From: Haloplanus salinus
Lineage (GTDB): Archaea; Halobacteriota; Halobacteria; Halobacteriales; Haloferacaceae
NCBI RefSeq assembly: GCF_003336245.1
Contig: NZ_QPHM01000001.1
Coordinates: forward strand, 1,798,001 to 1,862,000
DNA: 64,000 bases
Direction: 5' to 3'
Every line of letters starts with the position of its first letter. Position 1 is the first letter of the stretch. The position numbers were made by a program, and so were the translations under genes. Under the pieces are notes generated by a model, which worked only from the letters and a program-made list of their open reading frames with translations, was not told the origin of the DNA and ran no database searches. Below are positions 55,493-64,000 of the stretch, in pieces.

Positions 55493-57004
55493 CTACAGGC
55501 CGTACAGCTCGCCGTACTTCGCCGTCGCGTAGTCGACGAAGGCGTCCGCAGTCACGTCCTCGCCGGTCGCCCGCCGGACCAGTTCGTTCGTCTCGTACCG
55601 CTTGCCGTGGCGGTGGACGTTGTCGGTCAGCCACTCGTGCAGGCGGTCGAACTCGGCCGCCCGGATCCGTCCCTCCAGTCCCTCGATATCCCGCTCCGCG
55701 GCGTCGTACAGCTGTGCCGCGACGACGCTCCCGAGCGAGTAGGTGGGGAAATACCCGAAGGCGCCGTGGGACCAGTGCACGTCCTGCAGGCATCCCTCGG
55801 CGTCCGTCTCGGGACGGATACCCAGATACGACTCCATCCTGTCGTTCCACACCTCGGGCACGTCCGCGACGGCCAGCTCACCCCGGATCAGGTCGCGCTC
55901 GATTTCGAACCGCAGGACGATGTGGAGGTGGTAGGTGAGTTCGTCGGCCTCCACGCGGATCAGGTTCGACGGATCGACGGCGTTCACCGCCTCGTAGGCC
56001 TCGCGGACGCTCACGTCCCCCACGTCGGGGAACGCCTCGACCACCGTCGGGAGGAACTGCTCCCAGAACGCCGTCGACCGCCCGACGTGGTTCTCCCAGA
56101 GCCGCGACTGTGACTCGTGGATCGAGAGGTCGCGCGCCTCGCCCAGCGGCGTCCCGTAAGCGTCGTCGGGAAGGCCGAGCGTGTAGGTGGCGTGACCGAA
56201 CTCGTGGATCGTCGAGAGCAGGCCGCCGATGGGCTCGCTCTCGTCGTACCGGGTGGTGATCCGGGCGTCGAACGCCGTCCCCGTCGAGAACGGGTGCGGG
56301 GCCTCGTCGAGGCGGCCTCGCTCCCACGGATAGCCGAGCAGGTCGAGCGCCTCGCGCATCAGCGACTCCTGCGCGTCGGCCGCGAAGGTCCCCGCGAAGG
56401 CGTCCGTCGCCAGGTCGGCGTCCGAGGCCCGAATCTCGTCGACCAGCGGCACCACCGCGTCCCGCAGGTCCGTCAGTACGTCCTCTGCGTGACCGAGCGG
56501 CAGGCAGGGTTCGTACTCCTCGAACAGCACCTCGTAGGGGTCCCGGTCCGGGTCGACGTGCTCGGCGTACCGCCGCTTCAGTTCGACCAGTTCTTCGAGG
56601 TGGGGCGCGAAGGCGTCGAAGTCGTCCGCCTCCCTGGCCTCGCGCCACGCCGTCAGCGCCTCGGAGGAGGCGGCTGAGATGCGTTCGACGAGGTCGGTCG
56701 GCACGCGGGCGGCGCGCTCCTGCTCCCGGCGCACCTCCCGGACGACGGCCCGCTGGTCGCCGTCGAGGTCCGCCCCCTCCAGCTCGCCGAGGAGGTGGTC
56801 GAGTTCGTCGGCGGTGAGCAGGTCGTGTTCGACCGCCGAGAGCGCCGATAGCTGCCGGGACCGGGCGGGCGTCCCCGCTTCGGGCATCGTCACCTGCTGA
56901 TCCCAAGAGAGGAGCTCCTTCGCGTGTGCGACGTTGCTGATCCGTCCGACGCGGTCGAGTAAGTCGTCGTAGGCGGCCGCCGTGGCCGCCGTCGTGTCGC
57001 TCAT
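55493..57004 (-). CDS. Carboxypeptidase M32 family (thermostable carboxypeptidase Taq-type)
   Basis: 503 aa, the normal length of the family. The zinc motif is STIHEFGHATYTLGLP with HEFGH near residue 258, and the third ligand follows in SIHESQSRLWENHVGRS (ESQSR). N-terminal part AHAKELLSWDQQVTMPEAG is the characteristic substrate-recognition start. A further C-terminal block has YFPTYSLGSVVAAQLY. Start MSDTTAATA follows a Ser/Thr-rich upstream frame and is the first plausible Met. Confidence 0.93.
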   Translation of the reverse strand: MSDTTAATAAAYDDLLDRVGRISNVAHAKELLSWDQQVTMPEAGTPARSRQLSALSAVEHDLLTADELDHLLGELEGADLDGDQRAVVREVRREQERAARVPTDLVERISAASSEALTAWREAREADDFDAFAPHLEELVELKRRYAEHVDPDRDPYEVLFEEYEPCLPLGHAEDVLTDLRDAVVPLVDEIRASDADLATDAFAGTFAADAQESLMREALDLLGYPWERGRLDEAPHPFSTGTAFDARITTRYDESEPIGGLLSTIHEFGHATYTLGLPDDAYGTPLGEARDLSIHESQSRLWENHVGRSTAFWEQFLPTVVEAFPDVGDVSVREAYEAVNAVDPSNLIRVEADELTYHLHIVLRFEIERDLIRGELAVADVPEVWNDRMESYLGIRPETDAEGCLQDVHWSHGAFGYFPTYSLGSVVAAQLYDAAERDIEGLEGRIRAAEFDRLHEWLTDNVHRHGKRYETNELVRRATGEDVTADAFVDYATAKYGELYGL

Positions 57005-57102
57005 GTCCGAACGTGGCGTCGAGTCGTAATCAACCCCGCGCCGCCACGGCTCGATAACACCGAGTGGTAACACCTATAGCCCCGAGGCGTCGACCGGGAG
57101 GC

Positions 57103-58431
57103 ATGGACACGAACGACGTGACCCGGACCGCGCCCGATCCGGGTCTCACCGCACGCATCGGGGCGTATCTCTCCGGGATGGGACCCTCGTGGGTCGCCGG
57201 CGCCATCGCCGCCGGGCCGGCGACCATCGCCAGCCTCGTCACCGCCGGCGCGCTCTTCGGCTACCAACTGCTCTGGGTCGTCGTCCTCTCGGCGGGGGCG
57301 GGGGCGCTCGCCCAGTATCTCGCCATGCGGCTCGGCCTCCTCACCGAGCGCGGCATCGTCGCCGTCGTCGAGGCCCACCTCGGCGAGTGGTGGGCGTGGC
57401 TGCTCGTCGCCGACGCGGTCATCGCCGCCGGCGTCGCCCAACTGGTGATCATGAAGACCGTCGCCACCGTCTCCGCCACCGTCACGGGCATCGACGCACG
57501 GATCTGGGGCGTCGTCTGGGCGCTCGTCCTCGCCGTCGGTCTCGCCGGCCGAGGGTATCGCTTCCTCGAAATCGCCGCGAAGGTCCTCGTCGCGGGCGTC
57601 GTCGTCGCCTTCGTCGCCAGCCTGTTCGTCGTGCCCGTCGACCCCGGCGCGGCCGTCGCGGGGCTGGTCCCCGCCGTTCCCACGGGCGGGGCGCTCGTCG
57701 CCGCGGGCATCCTCGGCGGCGCCGTCCACATCACGCTCATCACGATGCACTCCTACACGATGCGCTCGCGGGGGTGGACCCGCGAGGATTACGACCTCGC
57801 ATCCTTCGACGTGGGCGCCTCCATGCTCGTCGCCTTCGGCGTCTACAGCCTCGCCATCTTCCTCGTCACCGCGAGCGTCCTCACCTCCGCGGACCTCTCG
57901 ACCGTCGGCGCGGCGCAGGCGCTCGGCCCGCTAGTCGGCCCCAGCGCGAAGTGGCTGTTCCTGCTCGGCCTCTGGGGCGCCGCCGTCTCGACGCTCGGCG
58001 GCAACACCATCGTCCCCCCGTTCCTGCTCGCCGACAAACTCGGCTGGGGAACGACCATCGAGGACTCCCGCTACCGCTGGCTGCTGGTCGCCGCCGCGCT
58101 CCTCTCGGCGCCCGGCGCGTTCATCGGCGGCGCGGTGCTCGGCCAGCTCGTCCTCGTCCTCGCGCTCGGGACGGTGGGGACGCCGTTCGCCATCGCCATC
58201 GTCCTCTACCTCCTGAACACCGACGCAGTGCCGGATCGCAACTCTCCCCTCGCCAACGTCGGCGGCGTCGCGCTCCTGCTCGTCACTGGCGGGCTGGCCG
58301 CCAACTTCGTCCGCTCGCAGGCCGCCGGCGGCGTCGGGCCGCTGGCGGGGGTCGTCCTCGCGTTCGCCGTCGCCATCGCCCTCGCCATGGTCGGCCTCGG
58401 CGGCAAGTTCGCGCTCGAAGAAGTGGCGTAG
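57103..58431 (+). CDS. Nramp-related divalent metal transporter lacking the DPGN motif
   Basis: 442 aa with about 11 membrane helices. The overall layout follows Nramp: TM1 GPSWVAGAIAAGPATIAS, TM3 VVEAHLGEWWAW, TM6 GAVHITLITMHSYTMRSRGW and later LFLLGLWGAAVSTLGGN. In canonical Nramp, TM1 reads DPGN with metal-binding Asp and Asn; here the aligned residues are AGPA. The TM6 MPH is VHI. Metal selectivity is therefore probably changed, perhaps toward Mg2+ or another substrate. Diverges from the M32 gene. Confidence 0.85.
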   Translation: MDTNDVTRTAPDPGLTARIGAYLSGMGPSWVAGAIAAGPATIASLVTAGALFGYQLLWVVVLSAGAGALAQYLAMRLGLLTERGIVAVVEAHLGEWWAWLLVADAVIAAGVAQLVIMKTVATVSATVTGIDARIWGVVWALVLAVGLAGRGYRFLEIAAKVLVAGVVVAFVASLFVVPVDPGAAVAGLVPAVPTGGALVAAGILGGAVHITLITMHSYTMRSRGWTREDYDLASFDVGASMLVAFGVYSLAIFLVTASVLTSADLSTVGAAQALGPLVGPSAKWLFLLGLWGAAVSTLGGNTIVPPFLLADKLGWGTTIEDSRYRWLLVAAALLSAPGAFIGGAVLGQLVLVLALGTVGTPFAIAIVLYLLNTDAVPDRNSPLANVGGVALLLVTGGLAANFVRSQAAGGVGPLAGVVLAFAVAIALAMVGLGGKFALEEVA

Positions 58432-58435
58432 CCCC

Positions 58436-59002
58436 GTGACGAACGCCGACCCCCCGTTCCCCCTCACGGGGACGACCCTGATCGTCGGGCCGTCGAACGT
58501 CGGCAAGACGCGACTGACCGCCCGGGCGCTGACGGCGTGGCTGGAGCGTGACGGGGCAGAGGGCGTGGTCGTCCTGGATTTCGCCCCCGAAGTGGAGCGC
58601 GACGGCCGGATTCTGGGCGGTCGTCTCGACCGGTTCGTCACGCCCCCCGCCGACGCGTGGCGGGGCGTCCTCGACGCCCACGCGCCGCGGGCGACGGCCG
58701 ACTCCGACGACGGGGCCGCGTCCCTCGCCGCCGACAACGCCCGCCGCGCGGCGCCGATCCTCGACGGCGCGCCCGCCGATCCGCGGGCCGTCTTCGTCAA
58801 CGACGCCACCATCCCGTTTCAAACTCCCGACGCCGACCCGTCGCGACTGCTGGAGTACTGTGCCGGCGCCGAGGTGGCCGTCCTCAACGCCCTCGAAGCC
58901 GACGCCATCGTCGGCTCGGACCCCGTCTCCGAGGCCGAACGAGCGACGCTCGCGGCCTTCCGCGAGCGGGTCGACCGGGTGATTCGGCTCGACGGCGAGT
59001 GA
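58436..59002 (+). CDS. P-loop NTPase-like protein
   Basis: 188 aa from GTG. The Walker A motif TTLIVGPSNVGKTRLTARAL lies near residue 15; VVVLDFAPE is a possible Walker B-like strand. The middle part is helical and rich in Ala/Asp. No further family signature. It follows the Nramp-like gene after 4 bases, so the two may be co-transcribed. Confidence 0.7.
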   Translation: MTNADPPFPLTGTTLIVGPSNVGKTRLTARALTAWLERDGAEGVVVLDFAPEVERDGRILGGRLDRFVTPPADAWRGVLDAHAPRATADSDDGAASLAADNARRAAPILDGAPADPRAVFVNDATIPFQTPDADPSRLLEYCAGAEVAVLNALEADAIVGSDPVSEAERATLAAFRERVDRVIRLDGE

Positions 59003-59044
59003 GCGCGGGCGTCCTTCTATATCCCCGCCGACCGACGACCGTGT

Positions 59045-59227
59045 ATGGTCCCGCTCCAGCTTCCCGGCCTCCCCGAACTGTTGATCGCCGTCCTCGCCCT
59101 CGGACTCCAACTCGCTATCCCCGCGTTCGTCGCGCTCGTCGTCTACCAGTTCATGGACGGCCGCAACGCCTACGAGGAACGGATCGCGGCGCTCGAGGAC
59201 GAGGTGGCACGGCTTCGCGAGGATTAG
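59045..59227 (+). CDS. Small membrane protein with cytoplasmic coiled-coil tail
   Basis: 60 aa. One hydrophobic helix (ELLIAVLALGLQLAIPAFV) followed by YQFMDGRNAYEERIAALEDEVARL, a predicted coiled coil. The TATA-like TCTATATC at 59015-59022 lies about 25 bases upstream of the start. Overlaps the converging M20 gene by 4 bases. Confidence 0.65.
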   Translation: MVPLQLPGLPELLIAVLALGLQLAIPAFVALVVYQFMDGRNAYEERIAALEDEVARLRED

Positions 59228-60294
59228 ACCGACTCCGCGACGCCGCGATAGAGCCGCTCACACCGCTCCAGTACGTCGACGGCGACGCTCTCTTCGGCCG
59301 TATGCGCCTCCCCCGGTTCCGCGGCGCCACAGACGACGGTGGTCGTCCCCGCCGCGGCCAGCCACCCCGCGTCCGTCGCGTGGGGTTTGACGACGTGCCG
59401 GGGGTCGCCGTCCTGTGTCTCGCGGGCGGCGTCGAGAACCGTCTCGGCGAAGTCGGCGTCGTCGCAGGCCATCGGCGGGAGGTCCTGATCGACGGTCCAC
59501 TCGACGCCGGGTACCGACTCGACCCGGGCAAGAGCGGCCCGCCCGCCCGGCACCGTCCGCTCGTCCACCGTCACTGCACAGCGGTCGGGGATCACGTTCC
59601 ACCCCGATCCGCCGTCGACTTCGGTAACTACGACGCTCCCGGCCAGTTCCCGTCCGAGCACCGTCGTCGCGGGCGCGTCGAGGTCACGCACCACGTCCAC
59701 GGCGTCGCAGGCGCGGTAGATGGCGTTCTCGCCCGCCTCGGGTTCGCTGGCGTGGGCGCTCTCGCCGCGGGCGACGAGCGTGCTCCCTCGGCGGCCCATG
59801 TGCGCGACGGCGACGTCCGTGACGCCGGGCGCGGAGTAGCCCGTCGACCCCTCGCCGACGACGGCGTAGTCGGGGGCGAACCCGTCGTCGATGGCGGCGC
59901 GGGCGCCGACGCCTCCCCGTTCCTCGCCGGCGAAGGAGGCGAAGACGAGTTCCGTGGCGGGGTCGGCGTCGCGGAAGGCGACCATCGCCGCCGCGAGGCT
60001 CCCTTTCATGTCGGCCGTTCCGCGGCCGTGGAGGCGGCCGTCGCGTTCCTCGACGACGTAGCCCTCGTCGTCGGTCTGTTCGTCCGCGGGCGCCACCACG
60101 TCGTGGTGGCCGACGAGAGCGAGGGAGCGAGGGCCGTCGCCGCGCCGAGCGATCACGTTCCCGGCGTCGTCGCGCCGAACGGCGGCGTCCGTCTCCGCGC
60201 GGAGCCACGACGCCACGGCGTCGCCCGCCGCCCGTTCGTCCTCGTGGCTGGGAATCGAGACGAGTCGGCGCGTCAGGGCCAGCGTGTCGCTCAT
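59224..60294 (-). CDS. M20 family peptidase (ArgE/DapE/carboxypeptidase type)
   Basis: 356 aa. Metal-site motif SLALVGHHDVVAP near residue 58, RGTADMKGSLAA near 93, and catalytic Glu pair SFAGEERGG. The dimerisation domain spans about 165-280 with RGESAHASEPEAG. C-terminal His ligand region is GAAEPGEAHTAEESV. Likely deacylase; exact substrate (ornithine, succinyl-diaminopimelate or other) unknown. Confidence 0.9.
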   Translation of the reverse strand: MSDTLALTRRLVSIPSHEDERAAGDAVASWLRAETDAAVRRDDAGNVIARRGDGPRSLALVGHHDVVAPADEQTDDEGYVVEERDGRLHGRGTADMKGSLAAAMVAFRDADPATELVFASFAGEERGGVGARAAIDDGFAPDYAVVGEGSTGYSAPGVTDVAVAHMGRRGSTLVARGESAHASEPEAGENAIYRACDAVDVVRDLDAPATTVLGRELAGSVVVTEVDGGSGWNVIPDRCAVTVDERTVPGGRAALARVESVPGVEWTVDQDLPPMACDDADFAETVLDAARETQDGDPRHVVKPHATDAGWLAAAGTTTVVCGAAEPGEAHTAEESVAVDVLERCERLYRGVAESV

Positions 60295-60385
60295 GCGTCC
60301 GCCGAGGGCGGCCGACGGTTTAATGGGATCGCCCCGTCGGAGCGCGCTTGAATACCCTTATCAGTCTCGCGCGCCGATTTCGCTT

Positions 60386-62260
60386 ATGAACGTCGTACCG
60401 GACACGAGCGCGGTCATCGACGGCCGCGTGTCCGAACGCGTCGACGCCGGCAGCTACGAGGGGGCGACGATCACCGTCCCCGAGGCCGTCGTCGGGGAAC
60501 TCGAGTGGCAGGCCAACGAGGGCCACGACACCGGCTGGGAAGGCATCGAGGAACTGCAGCGGCTGGTGGATTTGGCCGCCGACGGGGCGATCACCGTCGA
60601 GTACCACGGCGAGCGTCCCAGCGCCGGCCAGATACACGGGTCCGACGAGGGCGACATCGACGCCATCGTCCGCGACGTGGCCGCCGACCTCGACGCGACG
60701 CTCCTCACGAGCGACGTGGTGCAGGCCGAAGTGAGCAGGGCGAAGGGACTCGACGTGGCGTACGTCGAACCCCGCGGGCGCGACGCCGAGGGGCTCGAAA
60801 TCGAGTCCTTCTTCGACGAGACGACGATGTCCGTCCACCTCCGTGCGGGGGCGAAGCCGAAGGCCAAACGCGGGGCGATTGGCGACATGCATTACCAGGT
60901 CATCGGCGACGACCCGACGACCGAGGCCGAGATGAAGGAGTTCGCCCACGACATCGCGGAGACGGCACGGGCGAGTCCGGACGGCTTCGTCGAACTCGAC
61001 GAACCGGGCATGACCATCGTCCAGTATCGCTCCTACCGCATCGCCGTCGCCCGCCCGCCGTTCGCGGACGGCTTCGAGATCACGGCCGTCCGGCCCATCG
61101 TCAAGACGGAACTGGAGGACTACGAGTTCGCCGACGACCTCAAGCAGCGCCTGCTGGAGCGCCAGCGGGGCGTCCTCATCTCCGGCGCGCCGGGCGCCGG
61201 GAAGTCGACGTTCGCCCAGGCCGTCGCGGAGTTCCTCGCGAGCCACGACAACGCGGTGAAGACCATGGAGAAACCCCGCGACCTGCAGGTCGGGCCCGAC
61301 ATCACCCAGTACACGGCGCTCGGAGGCGACATGGCGAAGACGGCCGATTCGCTTCTCCTCGTACGACCGGACTACACCATCTACGACGAGGTGCGCAAGA
61401 CCGACGACTTCGAGGTGTTCGCGGACATGCGCCTCGCGGGCGTCGGTATGGTGGGCGTCGTCCACGCCACCCGCGCCATCGACGCCCTCCAGCGGCTCGT
61501 CGGCCGGGTCGAACTCGGCATGATCCCGCAGGTGGTCGACACGGTGGTCTACATCGAGGCCGGCCGCGTCGACACCGTCTACGACGTGGAGACGGAGGTG
61601 AAGGTGCCCGAGGGCCTGACCGCCGAGGACCTCGCCCGCCCGGTCATCCAGATTTCGGACTTCGAGACGGGGAAACCGGCCTACGAAATCTACACCTTCA
61701 ACCGGCAGGTCGTGACCGTCCCCCTCGACGGGGACGAAGGAAGCGAGACGGGCGTCTCCCGGCTGGCGAAAAAGGAGGTCGAGCGCGAGATTCGTTCCAT
61801 CGCCCGCGGGCACGTCGAAGTCGAGCTGAAGGGGGGGAACGAGGCCGTCGTCTACGTCGAGGAGGACGACATCTCCTACGTCATCGGGAAAGGCGGCGGC
61901 CGGATCAGCGACGTGGAGAACCGCCTCGGTATCGACATCGACGTTCGAACGCTGAGCGAACGGCCGTCGAGCGGGAGCGGGAGCGGGAGTGGGGGCGGGG
62001 GCGGAGGCGGAGACGCCGGCGGCGCGCCCCGCGAGGGAACCGTCGTCACGCCCGAAGTCACGCCTCAGCACGTCATCGTCGACGCGAGCGGCGGCGCCGA
62101 GGTCGGTGAGACGGTCGAGGTGCGGGCCAACGACGAGTATCTGTTCACCGCGACGGTCGGCCGCGGCGGGGAAATTCAGGTGTCGCGCGGGAGCGCCATC
62201 GCGGACGAACTCGAGCGCGCCATCGACGAGAAACGGCGGATTACGGTGTCGCCGACGTAG
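60386..62260 (+). CDS. PINc/VapC-type nuclease fused to secretion-like ATPase and KH domain
   Basis: 624 aa. Order of domains: PIN nuclease (PDTSAVIDGR with catalytic Asp near 5, then DIDAIVRDVAADLDATLLTSD), residues 1-160; a TadA/VirB11-like ATPase with Walker A ISGAPGAGKSTFAQAV near 270 and a downstream YDEVRKTDDFEVF; a KH domain (VIGKGGGRISDVENRLGIDI) near 500; a Gly/Ser hinge (about 530-550); and a C-terminal beta domain. Widely conserved in archaea. An RNA-processing role is inferred from PIN and KH. No signal peptide. Confidence 0.9.
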   Translation: MNVVPDTSAVIDGRVSERVDAGSYEGATITVPEAVVGELEWQANEGHDTGWEGIEELQRLVDLAADGAITVEYHGERPSAGQIHGSDEGDIDAIVRDVAADLDATLLTSDVVQAEVSRAKGLDVAYVEPRGRDAEGLEIESFFDETTMSVHLRAGAKPKAKRGAIGDMHYQVIGDDPTTEAEMKEFAHDIAETARASPDGFVELDEPGMTIVQYRSYRIAVARPPFADGFEITAVRPIVKTELEDYEFADDLKQRLLERQRGVLISGAPGAGKSTFAQAVAEFLASHDNAVKTMEKPRDLQVGPDITQYTALGGDMAKTADSLLLVRPDYTIYDEVRKTDDFEVFADMRLAGVGMVGVVHATRAIDALQRLVGRVELGMIPQVVDTVVYIEAGRVDTVYDVETEVKVPEGLTAEDLARPVIQISDFETGKPAYEIYTFNRQVVTVPLDGDEGSETGVSRLAKKEVEREIRSIARGHVEVELKGGNEAVVYVEEDDISYVIGKGGGRISDVENRLGIDIDVRTLSERPSSGSGSGSGGGGGGGDAGGAPREGTVVTPEVTPQHVIVDASGGAEVGETVEVRANDEYLFTATVGRGGEIQVSRGSAIADELERAIDEKRRITVSPT

Positions 62261-62280
62261 CGTCGCGGCTCCCGTCGGCG

Positions 62281-62559
62281 TTAGTCACACTCGACACAGG
62301 GCGCCTCGGCGTCGCCATCGGCGAGTGCCGTCTCGTCGAGTTGGTAGAGGTTCTGTCGTGCGTCGGCGAAGTAGACGTCCTCGTCGACGACACCGATGTC
62401 TTCGAGCCGTTCGAGCGCGTAACGGACCGTCCGAGCCGACAGCATCGACTCCTCGACGATCCCCTTCTGGGTCAGCGACCCGTTGTATTCGAGGACTTTG
62501 AAAACCAGTTTCGCGCTCGGCGGAAGGTCGTCGAGACCCTCCTCGTCAGTTCCAGCCAT
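62281..62559 (-). CDS. Winged-helix transcriptional regulator
   Basis: 92 aa. Winged helix: PPSAKLVFKVLEYNGSLTQ, then EESMLSARTVRYALERLEDIGVV (recognition helix), a short wing and DARQNLYQLDE. A Cys pair at the C-terminus (CVECD) could bind metal or act as a redox switch. MarR/TrmB-like class. It diverges from the acyl-CoA synthetase gene. Confidence 0.82.
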   Translation of the reverse strand: MAGTDEEGLDDLPPSAKLVFKVLEYNGSLTQKGIVEESMLSARTVRYALERLEDIGVVDEDVYFADARQNLYQLDETALADGDAEAPCVECD

Positions 62560-62747
62560 CGTGTTATTCGAACGCGGCCACCGTCATAAAGGTTCACGAC
62601 CAGCCACCGCCCTCGCGACCGCTCGATACGCCGCGACGGCGCCGTTCGGCCGCGACGGCCGGCCGCGATATTTTCCTCGACCGACACTCCACGCCAATAG
62701 TGCCACGACAGTCATGATTAACCACTATTGGTCGCTGTCGTCTCAGT

Positions 62748-64000
62748 ATGAATACACGAGAACTCGATCCGTTGTTCGATCCGTCGTCGCTGGCCATCGT
62801 CGGCGCCAGTCCGGACTCGTGGTACTCGTCGCGGATCACGGAGCACCTCACCGACTACGGCTACGACGGTGATCTCTATCTGGTCAATCCGAACCGCGAG
62901 ACGGCGTGGGACCGGCGGTGTTACGACGCGATGTCCGAGCTACCCGAGACGGTCGACCTCGCCGTCGTGGTCGTGCCCCGCGAACACGTCGTCGACGTAG
63001 TACGTGAGGCGGGTGAGGTGGGCGTCCCCGCGGCGCTCGTCATCACGACCGGGTTCAGCGAGGCCGACGAGCGGGGCGCGGAGCTGGAGGCCGAACTCGA
63101 AGCCACCGCCGCGGAGTACGCGATCAGCGTCGCGGGGCCGAACTGCATCGGTATCGCGAACGCGCAGGCGGGGACGGTGTTGACCGGCCTCTGTTCCCGC
63201 GAGCCCGAACCGGGCCACATCGGCCTCGCCAGTCAGTCCGGCGCCCTCTCCTTTGCGACCTTCTTCGAGAACGCGGCGGACGAGGACACGCATTTCTCGC
63301 ACATCGTCTCGACGGGCAACGAGGTGGACCAGAGTCTCGCGGACTACGTGGAGTACATGGCCGCCGACCCCGACGTCGAGGTGATCTGTACGTACATCGA
63401 GGGCGTGACCGAGCCGCGACGGTTCATCGAGGTGGCGCGGGAGACGGTGGCGACGGGGACGCCGGTGCTCGCGGTGAAGGTCGGTAGCTCCGACGTGGCC
63501 CAGGCGGCCGCCGAGTCGCACACGGGGTCGCTCACCGGCAACGACGAGGCGTGGGACGCCGCCTTCGGCCAGGCGGGGATCGAACGCGTCCCAGACGTGC
63601 CGGATCTGACGAGTCGGGCACGGGCGCACGCGGCCTTCGATCCGCCGGACTCGAACCGCGTCTGCGTCGCCTCGACCAGCGGCGGCCTCGCGACCCTCCT
63701 CGCCGACCTCGCGGAGGAGCGCGGCCTCGACCTGCCACGACTGGCCGGCGGGACCGAAGAGGCGCTACTGGAGATGGACGACCTGCTCACCTTCGGCGAA
63801 CTCCACAACCCCGTCGACATCCGCGCCCAGGGGGCGGCGGTGCTCCCCGCCGTCGCCGAGGAACTGTTCACCGACGAGGCGTTCGACGCCTACGTCTTCG
63901 GCATCGGTCTCTCGGCGGTCGACGCGGACGCCGACGCCATCGCCGACCACCTCCTCGACGTCACCGAGATGACCGACGACCCCGTGATCTTCCTGTGGAC
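62748..64000 (+). CDS. ADP-forming acyl/acetyl-CoA synthetase, 3' end outside the window
   Basis: 417 codons are visible and the frame is open at the window end. CoA-binding domain at the N-terminus: LDPLFDPSSLAIVGASP, VVVVPREHVVDVVREAGEVG, then SVAGPNCIGI and IGLASQSGALSF. Catalytic phospho-His258 in AAESHTGSLTGND. This is the alpha-subunit-type half; archaeal enzymes of this class make ATP from acyl-CoA. Whether an ATP-grasp beta half is fused lies beyond the window. The start ATG follows TGATTAACC at 62714-62722, a TATA-like block about 26 bases upstream. Confidence 0.92.
   Translation, partial: MNTRELDPLFDPSSLAIVGASPDSWYSSRITEHLTDYGYDGDLYLVNPNRETAWDRRCYDAMSELPETVDLAVVVVPREHVVDVVREAGEVGVPAALVITTGFSEADERGAELEAELEATAAEYAISVAGPNCIGIANAQAGTVLTGLCSREPEPGHIGLASQSGALSFATFFENAADEDTHFSHIVSTGNEVDQSLADYVEYMAADPDVEVICTYIEGVTEPRRFIEVARETVATGTPVLAVKVGSSDVAQAAAESHTGSLTGNDEAWDAAFGQAGIERVPDVPDLTSRARAHAAFDPPDSNRVCVASTSGGLATLLADLAEERGLDLPRLAGGTEEALLEMDDLLTFGELHNPVDIRAQGAAVLPAVAEELFTDEAFDAYVFGIGLSAVDADADAIADHLLDVTEMTDDPVIFLW

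Overview
The window is haloarchaeal chromosome: high GC, strongly acidic proteins, split archaeal RNA polymerase subunits, diphthamide-type EF-2, SepF-based division, PGF-CTERM surface proteins and TATA boxes sitting just upstream of start codons. Gene content fits Haloferacales. No genus is claimed.

Layout. (1) 1-3.1 kb holds the end of a thiolase gene coupled to its DUF35 partner, then a secreted SipW/TasA-type protein on the minus strand. (2) 3.1-6.9 kb is a scarred accessory patch. It has remnants of a vanadium haloperoxidase and of a second DUF35 gene, a second and larger SipW-type protein, and tandem copies of the tRNA-Asp 3' end beside the real tRNA-Asp. (3) 7.1-27.8 kb is the information-processing core: rpoH-rpoB2-rpoB1-rpoA1-rpoA2 (rpoA2 carries an intein with a homing endonuclease)-nusA-rpsL-rpsG, then fusA (EF-2), then tuf-rpsJ-tRNA-Ala. 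The core is interrupted by an iron alcohol dehydrogenase, a DUF5781 protein, a histidine kinase and an ACT-homoserine dehydrogenase pair. (4) 27.8-29.8 kb is a second scarred patch. Repeats of the tRNA-Ala 3' end bracket a HicAB toxin-antitoxin pair and are followed by decayed genes. (5) 29.8-64 kb is ordinary haloarchaeal chromosome: an RNB nuclease, a PUA protein, sepF, uvrA, a serine hydrolase, a substrate-binding/surface-protein pair, FAU-1, a ROK kinase, a USP, an SDR, YgfZ, geranylgeranyl reductase, PrsW, riboflavin synthase, a UvrD-like helicase, M32 and M20 peptidases, an Nramp-like transporter, a PINc-ATPase and the start of an ADP-forming acyl-CoA synthetase. Several small zinc-ribbon proteins are scattered through it.

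The observations most worth a second look are four. First, an unlisted 39-codon leader ORF lies directly upstream of the ACT-homoserine dehydrogenase operon. It carries a run of Ile and Thr codons rich in rare ATT/ACA and is embedded in a fold that could hide the next Shine-Dalgarno sequence, so it resembles a threonine-operon attenuator. Second, a perfect 63-bp inverted repeat 21 kb apart joins the 3' flanks of tRNA-Asp and tRNA-Ala. Third, a HicAB module sits between copies of the tRNA-Ala 3' end. Fourth, the region between the two SipW-type genes is a graveyard of decayed haloperoxidase and DUF35 genes.

All calls come from reading the sequence. No database search was run, so family names rest on remembered motifs.
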